Of a stretch of DNA of 64,000 nucleotides, positions 18,892 through 27,508 are shown in pieces. The stretch is taken from NCBI RefSeq assembly GCF_000382345.1, contig NZ_KB908095.1, positions 44,608-108,607 on the forward strand, given 5' to 3'. The translations under genes were made by a program, and so were the position numbers. The notes beneath the pieces are model-generated. The model had not been told where the DNA came from and searched no databases. It worked only from the letters and a program-made list of their open reading frames with translations. Position 1 is the first letter of the stretch. Each line of letters opens with the position of its first letter. Origin of the DNA: Massilia niastensis DSM 21313 (GTDB lineage Bacteria > Pseudomonadota > Gammaproteobacteria > Burkholderiales > Burkholderiaceae_D).

Positions 18892-20454
18892 ATGGCCGAG
18901 ATAAACACGACGCAAATGCGGGATGCGCTGGCGTGGGCAACGAATGAACAAAAAACCGAAGAGGAGATTGCAGGAAATCCCTGGGAATGGTTCTGGCAGG
19001 CCGTTCAAGGAGATTTCGATGAGAACAGGTCGACCGGGCAGATAGTGCTCGATGCGGCAATCTCGATGATTCCGTTAGTGGATCAGGTATGCGATGTTCG
19101 CGATCTGATCGCGAATTGCAAGAAATTGCGAGAAGACGTCATTGACAAATGGGCGTGGATCGCATTGGTTCTTACATTGATAGGACTATTCCCGTTTCTC
19201 GGGTCTCTTGTGAAAGGTGTATTGAAGGTATTCTTTGCCTTCGTACGAAGAGCGAGCGGACAAGCAATCGAAAGCGCTGTCGATAATGCGATGACGTGGG
19301 TCATTACTCTGCTGCGACGAGAATCATTCCAGCGCTATCTACATCAACACAAGGTCGATGAAGTTTTTTCTTGGTTATCCCAAGAAATCAAGGCAATCAA
19401 GTCAAAAATCAGACCTAACGAACTCATACAGGCCTTTGATGCTGGAATCCGGACGCTACGTATACTGGTTGCAAAGGTCGAGCTTATTCCCACAGTCGGA
19501 CCGAAAGCAAAGAAAACGCTCGAGATCGTCCTATGGGTACGTTCACGAGCGCAAGAAGGAATGACAGAGGTGATCGCAACTATCGATTCAGTCATGAATA
19601 ACATTGCCCACAGATTAGAACGAGAAACATTGAAATCCCGACAGGGGATAGTAAATGTCAGCAATGTCCATTATCGAGGAACTCTTCCGGAATCGACAGC
19701 AATCAGCCTTATGCGCACCCCGCACCCGAGGCCCGGATGGCTTAATGAAGGAACAAAGCTTCCTTGGCGGCGTCAAAAATATAAAGACGTGGAGTTGAAA
19801 GTTGCAGAAAAAGTGCAAGATGGATGGCCGCCATTAAACGAAGATAATATCAAGTCATTCCATAAGATGGAGACTGAAGAGATAAAAGGTCCGGCCCGCC
19901 TCTACCGGATCGTGTCACCGAATAGTCGCGCAATGAGCGATTGCTGGATCAGTGAGGAGGTCTTCAAGAAAATCCAGAACTCCCCCCATCCCCGAGAAGC
20001 ATGGCGCAAGTACCTGGCCGTATGGCCGGATTGGAACGCTAATGGACAATTTGTAATCTTCGACATAAAGCCTGGTGAATCCATGAAAGTCTGGCGAGGC
20101 CCGGCCTCCAGCCAAACAAAAGACAATCTCGCCAATCGTTACCTGGAAGGAGGCTGGGAACAAATCGTTTTCAATGTAGCCAGGAACGATCCTCGAAATG
20201 ACATTATGCTCTATTACAGGAAAACGGGAAGCAACAAGGACATCCTCAACGACGCCATCGATCAGAATGAATACAATAAGTTGGATGAGTTGCAAAGAAA
20301 AGAATATACCGGAATTCGTGAAGCCATAAAACATCCAAGCATCAACGGCCCATTTGAGACGGGATGGGGATATATCGACTTTAATGGCAGCGGGCTTGAA
20401 TACAAAATAGGCTTACCATCATTGCCCGGACAGTTAACGACACTGAGGAAATAA
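18892..20454 (+). CDS. putative T6SS effector toxin, 520 residues
   Basis: A protein without assigned family. N-terminal residues 28-80 (NPWEWFWQAVQGDFDEN..IPLVDQVCDVRDL) resemble the pre-toxin region of Rhs/VgrG-delivered effectors. A hydrophobic stretch near 87-118 could insert in a membrane. The C-terminal ~190 residues look like a separate toxin domain, with ARLYRIVSP (335-343), KVWRGPASSQ (399-408) and LEGGWEQIVF (418-427). That pattern loosely recalls NAD-acting folds (ADP-ribosyltransferase or TNT NAD glycohydrolase), where an Arg and a late GGxxQ/E loop bind NAD. The effector role rests on position between vgrG and a putative immunity gene, and on reduced GC. Confidence 0.6.
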   Translation: MAEINTTQMRDALAWATNEQKTEEEIAGNPWEWFWQAVQGDFDENRSTGQIVLDAAISMIPLVDQVCDVRDLIANCKKLREDVIDKWAWIALVLTLIGLFPFLGSLVKGVLKVFFAFVRRASGQAIESAVDNAMTWVITLLRRESFQRYLHQHKVDEVFSWLSQEIKAIKSKIRPNELIQAFDAGIRTLRILVAKVELIPTVGPKAKKTLEIVLWVRSRAQEGMTEVIATIDSVMNNIAHRLERETLKSRQGIVNVSNVHYRGTLPESTAISLMRTPHPRPGWLNEGTKLPWRRQKYKDVELKVAEKVQDGWPPLNEDNIKSFHKMETEEIKGPARLYRIVSPNSRAMSDCWISEEVFKKIQNSPHPREAWRKYLAVWPDWNANGQFVIFDIKPGESMKVWRGPASSQTKDNLANRYLEGGWEQIVFNVARNDPRNDIMLYYRKTGSNKDILNDAIDQNEYNKLDELQRKEYTGIREAIKHPSINGPFETGWGYIDFNGSGLEYKIGLPSLPGQLTTLRK

Positions 20455-20493
20455 GATAAATAATGTATTCAACCGAGTCCACCAATCCTAATT

Positions 20494-21603
20494 ATGACCA
20501 TTATGAAGACACATTCCGAGCTAACCTTGTGGCAGAAAAAACAAGCCTCTCTGCTCTATTATTTCTCATCGATGGACTATTTAAAAGGACTAAAATTCCG
20601 CTTGGACGCACTAATGGGAATTACTGACGATACGTTGAAAAAAAGTCGCGAAGAGAAGCGGGACCAGTGGTTACGGAGCCCTCAGTGGGGAGATCGCAAT
20701 ACGACCGAGAATTGGGCTAATAATGCATGGGGCTTTCTTGCCGACTTTCGACAGTCCGTAACAAGAGATATCGCAGATCGAGCATTAAGCATATATCATG
20801 TAACAGGCACATACCAGTGTGGACGCGGAATGTCCGAATATTCAATGCTATGGACCACGCCCGAAGAACAGGAAAAGTTCGATGCAGCATTCGCTGAAAT
20901 TTCTCGATATGCAGGAAATATCGATGACACGATGGATAAAACCGGTGGATCGAACGAATGGACTGATTTCGGCTTGACTCTTGAGTGGACAAAGCAGAGA
21001 GAGCACTTTCCCATGCTGCCGAAGTTTCGCGTTTGGACTGACATTACTGCGGAGAGCGGCACCCTCCCTCCTAAAACAGGCGTCTATGTATCGGTAGATG
21101 ATCCGCATGCATCCCTGCAGTTTGCCTGGGTCGGCTCACCAAACGGAAGACTTGTGGACTGTACATCATTTAATGATTTGGGTAAGACTGCGCTAGCTGC
21201 AGTAGGCAGATCACGGCTTTGGGTGGATGAGAAGGCTATGCTCGACTTCGTATTTGCGAATCTGTCCAACCCTGCTCTTTCAAGCGATCCTTTCTTCAAG
21301 GACCCGCTAGTCCCGAAGTCGGTTCCCAGCCTGGTTGCTCGCAATGCATTTACATCGCATCCCTCACAATGGTGCTATGTCGAACTCTTGAATGGCGAAT
21401 TTGAGCCGGTAGAGATAGAGACCGAACACAACAGCCATGAACAACACCGGTTTGCGTCAGGAACCACATGTCACGACAACGGCTTTTACTTCACCCCGGC
21501 ACAGGTTGATTCGCGGCGCCGATTTGAAAGGGGCGATGTTTTTCCAGACTTAGGTTCCACTTACGGAAAAGTAATTTGGCAGTGGGATGCGAAGCAAAAT
21601 TGA
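20494..21603 (+). CDS. putative immunity protein for the T6SS effector
   Basis: A 369-residue soluble protein without signal peptide or membrane segment, tryptophan- and aspartate-rich, beginning LTLWQKKQASLLYYFSSMDYLKGL. It starts 39 bp after the effector gene, and its first ~60 residues recur in a truncated copy just downstream, a typical pattern for immunity genes. From memory it resembles the Imm71/Imm72-type families, which I could not verify. The start could be the ATG at 20494 or 20503; neither has a good ribosome binding site. Base composition is low in GC like the effector. Confidence 0.58.
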   Translation: MTIMKTHSELTLWQKKQASLLYYFSSMDYLKGLKFRLDALMGITDDTLKKSREEKRDQWLRSPQWGDRNTTENWANNAWGFLADFRQSVTRDIADRALSIYHVTGTYQCGRGMSEYSMLWTTPEEQEKFDAAFAEISRYAGNIDDTMDKTGGSNEWTDFGLTLEWTKQREHFPMLPKFRVWTDITAESGTLPPKTGVYVSVDDPHASLQFAWVGSPNGRLVDCTSFNDLGKTALAAVGRSRLWVDEKAMLDFVFANLSNPALSSDPFFKDPLVPKSVPSLVARNAFTSHPSQWCYVELLNGEFEPVEIETEHNSHEQHRFASGTTCHDNGFYFTPAQVDSRRRFERGDVFPDLGSTYGKVIWQWDAKQN

Positions 21604-21671
21604 CTCATGTCGTAATCAGAGAAAATCGAGCCGTAAGCGTCCGTATAAGCTCAGTCAAGAAGGGATCATCT

Positions 21672-21932
21672 ATGACGCCGACCTATCAGCTGACACCATG
21701 GCAGAAAAAGCAAGCAGCTCTGCTGTATTATTTTTCTTCGATGGAGTATTTAAAGGGTTTGCAAGAACGTCTTCATGCGCTCATGGGGGTCACCGAAGAC
21801 ACCGTCCGCAAAAGTCGCAAGCAAGGAAGGAACAAGAACACCCTTGCCCCCCTTCAGCAAGAGCCTGACCGCAAAATCAGCAGCTCTTCAGCAAAGACTT
21901 TGAGGCGCTGCTACAATTTCCCCGCCTGCTAA
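21672..21932 (+). pseudogene. truncated second copy of the immunity gene
   Basis: An 86-codon frame whose first ~48 residues (LTPWQKKQAALLYYFSSMEYLKGLQERLHALMGVTEDTVRKSR, read in parts) align almost residue for residue with the N terminus of the immunity protein at 20494. After that the sequence diverges to unrelated, low-complexity residues and stops just before the FMN riboswitch. About three quarters of the parent protein is missing. It is either a decayed orphan immunity gene or the scar of recombination that exchanged toxin/immunity cassettes. Confidence 0.65.
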
Positions 21933-21953
21933 CACAGGCATCCATTTATTCAT

Positions 21954-22092
21954 ACGTCTTCGGGGCGGGGTGCGATTCCCCACCGGCGGTATGGCCTAAC
22001 GGTCGAGCCCGCGAGCGCCTGCTACAAGCAGGGTCAGCAGATCTGGTGAGAGGCCAGAGCCGACGGTATAGTCCGGATGAAAGAAGATGTGC
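21954..22092 (+). ncRNA. FMN riboswitch (RFN element)
   Basis: The conserved RFN segments occur in order: CTTCGGGGCGGGGTGCGATT at the 5' side, CCCCACCGGCGGTA, AGCCCGCGAGC, CAGATCTGGTGAGAGGCC, AGAGCCGACGGTATAGTC and CCGGATGAAAGAAGATG at the 3' side. It lies about 100 bp upstream of ribB, where binding of flavin mononucleotide would reduce expression of riboflavin synthesis. Confidence 0.95.
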
Positions 22093-22194
22093 GTTGTCAT
22101 GCGCTTTGCCTGCTGCCGCCACGCGGCCAGCCGAAGTGCGCGTATTCGCTTGCCCTGATGCGTTTTTCGCCAACTTATGCGAGGAGCGTCTCAC

Positions 22195-22842
22195 ATGTTA
22201 GTCAATTCCTACACCCTCCACAGTACCGACCTCGAAGGCCGCATTGCCGCCGCCCTGGACGCCATGCGCCTTGGCGTGCCGGTGATCCTGCTCGACGACT
22301 TCGACCGCGAGAACGAGGCCGACCTGATCGTCGCGGCCGAAAAGCTCAGCGTCGAGACCATGGCCCTGTTGATCCGCGAATGCAGCGGCATCGTGTGCCT
22401 GTGCCTGTCCGACGACAAGGTGCGCGCGCTGGAGCTGCCGCCGATGGCCGCCGAGAACGGCAGCCGCTACGGCACGCCGTTCACGGTGTCGATCGAGGCG
22501 CGCCATGGCGTGAGCACCGGCGTGTCGGCGGCCGACCGCGTCACCACCATCCGCGCCGCGATCGCGCGCAATGCGCAGCCGGATGACCTGGTGCGTCCGG
22601 GACATGTGTTCCCGCTGCGCGCCACCCCGGGCGGGGTGCTGGCGCGCGCCGGGCATACCGAAGGCTCGGTCGACCTGGCCAAACTGGCCGGGCTGCAGCC
22701 GGCTGCGGTGCTGTGCGAGCTGATGAACGCCGACGGAACCATGATGCGCGGCGAGGCGATCGAGCAGTTCGCCGAAGAGCGCGGGTTCCCGATCCTGACG
22801 ATCGCCGAGCTGATTCAATGGCGTAAGGCGCGCGCAGCGTAA
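22195..22842 (+). CDS. ribB: 3,4-dihydroxy-2-butanone 4-phosphate synthase
   Basis: A 215-residue enzyme making the four-carbon unit of riboflavin from ribulose 5-phosphate. The acidic active-site loop [13 protein letters not shown] lies at 32-44, and [17 protein letters not shown] appears in the C-terminal half. There is no GTP cyclohydrolase II domain, so this is a stand-alone RibB. The ATG at 22195 is chosen because GAGGAG lies 8 bp upstream; an in-frame ATG at 22177 would place that site inside the gene. It is controlled by the FMN riboswitch. Confidence 0.95.
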   Translation: MLVNSYTLHSTDLEGRIAAALDAMRLGVPVILLDDFDRENEADLIVAAEKLSVETMALLIRECSGIVCLCLSDDKVRALELPPMAAENGSRYGTPFTVSIEARHGVSTGVSAADRVTTIRAAIARNAQPDDLVRPGHVFPLRATPGGVLARAGHTEGSVDLAKLAGLQPAAVLCELMNADGTMMRGEAIEQFAEERGFPILTIAELIQWRKARAA

Positions 22843-22856
22843 GCGGCGGGGTACTC

Positions 22857-22899
22857 CAAAAAAAGAAAAACCCGGATACCGGCAAGCCGTCTCCGGGTT
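22857..22899 (-). terminator. intrinsic terminator of the pcm-rhodanese-tolC run
   Basis: On the minus strand AACCCGGA (reverse of 22892-22899) pairs with TCCGGGTT (22869-22876) and is followed by TTTCTTTTTTT. It lies 37 bp beyond the tolC stop codon. It may also hinder readthrough from the convergent ribB gene. Confidence 0.75.
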
Positions 22900-22935
22900 G
22901 TCATCACGCGGCACGCCGTCACGGCGTGCGCCGGA

Positions 22936-24267
22936 TCACTTCGCCAGCAGGTTATTCACCGGCACCAGATCCGCCTCGCGCAGCGAGCCGGCGGCCGCCT
23001 TCAGGCGCAGGCCGTTGAGGATGGTGTCATAGCGTGCGCGCGACAGGTCGGTGCGGGTCTGGTACAGCTGGCGCTGCGCATTCAGCACGTCGATGTTGAT
23101 ACGCACGCCCACCTGGTAACCGAGCTTGTTCGATTCCAGCGCCGACTGGCTCGACACTTCCGCCGCTTCCAGCGCCTTGACCTGGGCCAGGCCGCTGTTC
23201 ACGCCGAGGAAGGACTGGCGCGCCTGCAGCGCCGCGTTGCGGCGGGTGGCTTCCAGGTCGTTGCGCGCCTTGTCTTCCAGCGCGATCGATTCGCGTACGC
23301 GGCTGGTCACGCCAAAGCCGCTGAAGATCGGCACGCTCCACGTCACGCCGATCGCGTTGTTCTTGGTCACGCCCGAGCTCTGGGTGCTGCCGTCGATGTC
23401 GCGGCGGGTCGAGGTGGCGATCAGGTCCAGGGTCGGCAGGTGGCCGGCGCGGTTGCGCGAAATGTCGCGCTTCGCCGATTCCACCGACAGTTCCTGCACC
23501 GTCACGCCGTAGTTCTGCGTTTCCGCCGACGACACCCACGGATCCACCGTGGCCGGCTGCGGCGGCGCCAGGGTGATGCCCGGCTTCAGCGGCGCCAGCG
23601 TGGCCGGCGCGCTGCCGATGATCGCCTGCAGCGCATTGCGCTTGTTGTCCAGGTCGTTGATCGCGGCGAATTCCTGCGCCATCACCAGGTCGTACGCGGC
23701 CTGCGCTTCGTGCGTGTCGGTGATGGTCTGGGTGCCGACCTCGAAGTTGCGCTTGGCCGAGGCCAGCTGCTCGGTCACCGCCGACTTCTGGGCGCTGGTC
23801 GATTCCAGCTTGTCCTGGGCCGCCAGCACTTCGAAGTAGGCCGAGGCCACGCGTGTGATCAGGTCCTGCTGCGCCTGGGCGAACTGCGCCTCGGAGATCG
23901 CCTGCTGCAGCTTGCTCTGCTGGTAGGTCTGCCAGCGGTCCCAGCGGAACAGCGGCTGCTGCAGCGACAGCGTGTACTCGTTGGTGCGCAGGTTCGCGCC
24001 GGTGCCGAAGACGCCCGGGGCGCCCTCGTTCCACGGCGAGAAATCATTGTCGTTCTTGGTGTAGTTACCGCTGACCCCCACCACCGGGAGCAAGCCTGCA
24101 CGCCCCTGCGTGATCCGTTCCTGCCCGGCCGACAGGGCCGCGCGCGCGCTCGCATACGTCGCGTCGTTGGCCAGAGCCTGCTGGTACACCTGGATCAGGT
24201 CGGCCGCGCTTGCGTTGAGCGAGAAAAACGCGCTGGCGAGCAGCACGGCGATAAGGGGTTTCTGCAT
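22936..24267 (-). CDS. tolC: TolC-family outer membrane efflux channel
   Basis: A 443-residue outer membrane factor forming the exit duct for type I secretion and tripartite pumps. It has a signal peptide (MQKPLIAVLLASAFFSLNASA), the opening block ADLIQVYQQALANDATYASARA, and two copies of the long-helix repeat typical of the family (second copy about 250-430, ending QLYQTRTDLSRARYDTILNGLRLK). The start at 24267 is supported by GTGGAGA upstream; two more ATGs eight and seven codons earlier are less likely. It follows the rhodanese and pcm genes on the same strand. Confidence 0.93.
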   Translation of the reverse strand: MQKPLIAVLLASAFFSLNASAADLIQVYQQALANDATYASARAALSAGQERITQGRAGLLPVVGVSGNYTKNDNDFSPWNEGAPGVFGTGANLRTNEYTLSLQQPLFRWDRWQTYQQSKLQQAISEAQFAQAQQDLITRVASAYFEVLAAQDKLESTSAQKSAVTEQLASAKRNFEVGTQTITDTHEAQAAYDLVMAQEFAAINDLDNKRNALQAIIGSAPATLAPLKPGITLAPPQPATVDPWVSSAETQNYGVTVQELSVESAKRDISRNRAGHLPTLDLIATSTRRDIDGSTQSSGVTKNNAIGVTWSVPIFSGFGVTSRVRESIALEDKARNDLEATRRNAALQARQSFLGVNSGLAQVKALEAAEVSSQSALESNKLGYQVGVRINIDVLNAQRQLYQTRTDLSRARYDTILNGLRLKAAAGSLREADLVPVNNLLAK

Positions 24268-24306
24268 TGCTTTCTCCACAGGAGTCATCAAAAGTTAGGA
24301 ACCAGG

Positions 24307-24630
24307 TCAGTACTTCGGCATCGAAGGATCGACCTGCACGGCCCAGGCGTGTACTCCGCCCGTCAGATTCGTTACGTTGCTAAATCCGTTTCGTTCGAGG
24401 AAAGCAGCAACCTGCATGCTGCGTGCCCCGTGGTGGCAGATGCACACGATCCCGCGGTCGTCGTCGAGCTCGCCGACACGAATCGGGATCAGGTGCATCG
24501 GAATCTGGACCGAGCCTGCGATATGGCAGGTCTCGAATTCCCAGTTTTCGCGCACATCGAGCAGCAGCGGCTGCTCGCGCGCCGGGTCGGCCAGCCAGGC
24601 GGCCAACTCGGGAGCAGTCATTTGTTGCAT
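24307..24630 (-). CDS. rhodanese-like domain protein
   Basis: A 107-residue single-domain rhodanese, cytoplasmic by lack of a signal. The active-site loop CHHGARS carries the persulfide-forming Cys65, preceded by Cys63. LLLDVRENWEFETCHIAGSVQIPM at 22-45 is the N-terminal CH2A-type block. A sulfur-transfer or thiol-redox role is expected. It lies between pcm and tolC in a tightly spaced run (9 bp after pcm). Confidence 0.9.
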   Translation of the reverse strand: MQQMTAPELAAWLADPAREQPLLLDVRENWEFETCHIAGSVQIPMHLIPIRVGELDDDRGIVCICHHGARSMQVAAFLERNGFSNVTNLTGGVHAWAVQVDPSMPKY

Positions 24631-24639
24631 CGCAGTTCC

Positions 24640-25293
24640 TTAGAACGTGAAGCGCGACGGCGCCGGGGCGCCGGTCAGCGGCTTGACGTCGGTCTCGAAC
24701 ACCTTGACCGAGTCATAAGCCGTTTCCGACGTGCGGGTGATGATGTTGCAGCTCATCGCCGGCGCTTCGCCCAGGATCACCGCCATGCGGCCGCCGACCT
24801 TGACCTGCTTGAGCAGGGCGTCCGGCAGCACCGGCAGCGCGCCCGACACCACGATCACGTCGTACGGCGCGCCCTTGGGCCAGCCCTCGGCGCCGTTGCC
24901 CTGCTCGACGGTCACGTTGGTGACGCCGGCCTTGGCCAGGTTCCGTTCGGCCAGCGCCTTGGTTTCCGGCAGGAGTTCGACGGCGGTCACATGGCGCGCG
25001 CGATGCGCCAGCAGCGCAGCCATGTAGCCCGAACCGGAGCCGATCTCGAGGACGTTCTCATGCTTCTTCACCGCGATTTCCTGCACGATGCGCGCTTCCA
25101 TCTTCGGCGTAAACATCGCTTCGCCACCCGGCAGCGGGATCTCGATGTCCGCAAACGCCAGGTTCTGGAAGGCTTCCGGCACGAACTGTTCGCGCTTGAC
25201 CACGTGCAGCAGGTCGAGCACGTCCTGGTCCAGCACGTTCCACGGACGGATCTGCTGTTCGATCATGTTGAAGCGGGCTTGTTCGATATTCAT
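24640..25293 (-). CDS. pcm: protein-L-isoaspartate O-methyltransferase
   Basis: A 217-residue SAM-dependent enzyme that methylates isoaspartyl residues in aged proteins to start their repair. The SAM-binding motif VLEIGSGSGYMAALLA and the following VTAVELLP are clear; the N-terminal MIEQQIRPWNV and FVPEAFQNLAFADIEIPL blocks are characteristic of this family. Some members of this branch are annotated only as methyltransferases, so in vivo substrate is less certain than the fold. It is the first gene of the pcm-rhodanese-tolC run. Confidence 0.9.
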   Translation of the reverse strand: MNIEQARFNMIEQQIRPWNVLDQDVLDLLHVVKREQFVPEAFQNLAFADIEIPLPGGEAMFTPKMEARIVQEIAVKKHENVLEIGSGSGYMAALLAHRARHVTAVELLPETKALAERNLAKAGVTNVTVEQGNGAEGWPKGAPYDVIVVSGALPVLPDALLKQVKVGGRMAVILGEAPAMSCNIITRTSETAYDSVKVFETDVKPLTGAPAPSRFTF

Positions 25294-25453
25294 CTGAGTT
25301 CTCGGTGGAAAAATAAATAATCCGATATTTTATCGTTGAACGGCCTCAGGACGCACATCTTAACGATGGGGCGCCAGGACCGCGGGAAATTGCGACAGTC
25401 TGCAGTTTGGAGGGAATGAACGCCAGAAATACGGACTTTGGCGTGATGGCAAC

Positions 25454-26095
25454 TTACCGGACAGCCGGGATCAGCCCGTGCAGGGTGATATCGAGGAAGG
25501 CTTCGAGGAAGGCTTCGGGCTGCAGGTCGCAGCGCTCGCAAGGCGCGATGCTGTGCTTCCAGGTCGACAGCATCGTCATGGGCGCGATCAGCACCTGGGT
25601 CACCTGGGGAATGTCGAGGGCGCGGAATTCGCCGCGGTTGACGCCGCGCTCGAGCATGCTCGAAATCATGCGGGTGCCGCGGTACATGACCTCTTCCCGG
25701 TAAAAACAGGCCAGCTCCGGGAAATTGTCCGCTTCCGCCATGATCAGCTTGCTGATCCCGGAGGCCTTGGTGCTGCCGATCCGGCGCCACCACGACAGGA
25801 TCACATGGCGCAGCAGGTCGGCGCTGTGGCCGTCGAACTCGGCCACCGACAGTTCGGCCTCGCCGATCATCGGCACGATGCTCTCGCGCACCACCGCCTT
25901 GAACAGTTCTTCCTTGTTGGCGTAATACAGGTACAGCGTACCTTTCGATACACCGGCCTTGCGCGCCACGTCTTCCAGGCGCGTCGCAGCGAAGCCGCGC
26001 TCGACGAACAGGTCAATGGCAGCAGCGAGCAGCTCCTGGGGACGGGCGTCCTTGCGGCGCTCCCAGCGCGGTTTGCTGTCGAGTTGACATTGCAT
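25454..26095 (-). CDS. TetR/AcrR-family transcriptional regulator
   Basis: A 213-residue repressor type. The N-terminal helix-turn-helix domain spans about 18-65 (ELLAAAIDLFVERGFAATRLEDVARKAGVSKGTLYLYYANKEEL). The ligand-binding C-terminal domain resembles the TetR_C family found in regulators of efflux. It lies downstream of an SDR gene on the same strand, 104 bp apart, which may be its target. The upstream gap is A/T-rich with a small ATGATCAT palindrome, a possible but unproven autoregulatory site. Confidence 0.9.
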   Translation of the reverse strand: MQCQLDSKPRWERRKDARPQELLAAAIDLFVERGFAATRLEDVARKAGVSKGTLYLYYANKEELFKAVVRESIVPMIGEAELSVAEFDGHSADLLRHVILSWWRRIGSTKASGISKLIMAEADNFPELACFYREEVMYRGTRMISSMLERGVNRGEFRALDIPQVTQVLIAPMTMLSTWKHSIAPCERCDLQPEAFLEAFLDITLHGLIPAVR

Positions 26096-26199
26096 GTTTC
26101 AACCTAGAAACTATTTTATGATCATCAACTATAGAACGCTGTTAACTGCCCAGTCAAGCAAAGAATGCGTCCCAGGACGCGACACGGGCGCCCGTCAGC

Positions 26200-27093
26200 T
26201 CAGGCGCTCCCCGGACCATAGATGCGCCCGTTCGCGCACGACTGGTACAGGCTGCCGTCCGGATTGTGCGGCGGGGCATCCCGCTGCTGGCGCGACACCT
26301 GGAAGACCGACAGCCGGTCCGACAGCCTGGGCATCAGTTTTTCCATGACGGTGTCGACGGTCGCCATGAAACCGACGCGTACGGTGCGCATCGGCACGAC
26401 CGCCGCGTTCAGGATGGCGGCGGCGACCTGGTGCGGATCGACCTGGGGCGAGGGCAGCTTCGGCTCGCGGTCCATGTAGTTGCGCGCATGCTGGGGCAGC
26501 GGCGTGTCGACCGGGCCCGGTTCGATCAGGGTGATCGATACCGGCGCCTCGTCGACCTGTTCGATTTCGACACGCAGGGCGTCGGTGAAGCCCTTGACCG
26601 CGTGCTTGCTGGCCGTATACATGCCCTGCATCGGGATCGTCACCTCCGAAGCCTCGCTGCCGACGTTGATGAGCGCCCCGCCCTGCAGCTTCAGGTGCGG
26701 CAGCGCGGTCAGCGAGCCATGCACCATGCCCCAGAAATTGATGTCGAACAGGCGCCGGCTGTCCTCCTCGGACACTTCGTCGAGCCGGCCGTAGATGGTG
26801 CCGCCGGCATTGTTGACCCAGGTATCGATGCGGCCGAAGCGCGCGATGGCCATCTGCGCGATGCGCTCGACCTGGCTGCGCTCGGACACGTCGGCCACCA
26901 CGCCGATCGCCTCCTGGCCGAGCGCGTTCATGCCCGCCACCACCGCATCGAGCACGTCGGCGCCGCGCGCGGCCAGCACCAGCTTCACGCCCTGCCTGGC
27001 GGCGTCCTGCGCGGTCGCCAGGCCGATCCCGCTGGTGGCCCCGGTGATGACCATGACCTGCCGGTTCAGGGGTTTGAGTGGACTGGTGGACAT
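26200..27093 (-). CDS. SDR-family oxidoreductase
   Basis: A 297-residue short-chain dehydrogenase/reductase using NAD(P). The nucleotide loop TGATSGIG is at 17-24, the NNAG motif (WVNNAGG) near 90, and the YTASK catalytic Tyr/Lys near 155-160. The C-terminal ~60 residues extend past the usual classical-SDR end. The substrate cannot be told. The TetR-family gene directly downstream may regulate it. Confidence 0.9.
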   Translation of the reverse strand: MSTSPLKPLNRQVMVITGATSGIGLATAQDAARQGVKLVLAARGADVLDAVVAGMNALGQEAIGVVADVSERSQVERIAQMAIARFGRIDTWVNNAGGTIYGRLDEVSEEDSRRLFDINFWGMVHGSLTALPHLKLQGGALINVGSEASEVTIPMQGMYTASKHAVKGFTDALRVEIEQVDEAPVSITLIEPGPVDTPLPQHARNYMDREPKLPSPQVDPHQVAAAILNAAVVPMRTVRVGFMATVDTVMEKLMPRLSDRLSVFQVSRQQRDAPPHNPDGSLYQSCANGRIYGPGSA

Positions 27094-27228
27094 CGATGCC
27101 TCCGCTGTCTGCGCCGCAGCTTGCCGGTTTATTTTTCAATAACGACAACGTAGCAGGATTTCCAGCAATGAAGCGCCCGGTTAGGACCCCGTTGCGATGT
27201 ATACTGGCGCCCAGCCTTTGCTACGATC

Positions 27229-27507
27229 ATGAGCACCTCCACCACCCCTTTCGCATGCCGCCCGCGCTGCGGCGCCTGCTGCACCGCCCCGTCCATCACC
27301 AGCCCGATTCCAGGGATGCCGCACGGCAAGCCTGCCGGCGTGCGCTGCATTCAGCTGGGCGAGGACGAGCGTTGCATGATCTTCGGCAAGCCCGAGCGTC
27401 CGGCCTTCTGCGGCGGGCTGCAGCCCTCGAGCGAGATGTGCGGCGCCAGCCGCGAACAGGCGATCCACTGGCTGGGCGAACTGGAGCAGGCGACGGCGCC
27501 AGGATGA
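27229..27507 (+). CDS. YkgJ-family cysteine cluster protein
   Basis: A 92-residue protein with eight cysteines, arranged CRPRCGACC near the N terminus, then C40, C49, and CGG/CGA pairs later. The pattern fits the YkgJ/Fe-S or zinc cysteine-cluster family of unknown function. A good -10-like TATACT lies about 35 bp upstream. It is convergent with the next gene, whose stop is 1 bp away. Confidence 0.82.
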   Translation: MSTSTTPFACRPRCGACCTAPSITSPIPGMPHGKPAGVRCIQLGEDERCMIFGKPERPAFCGGLQPSSEMCGASREQAIHWLGELEQATAPG

Positions 27508-27508
27508 A

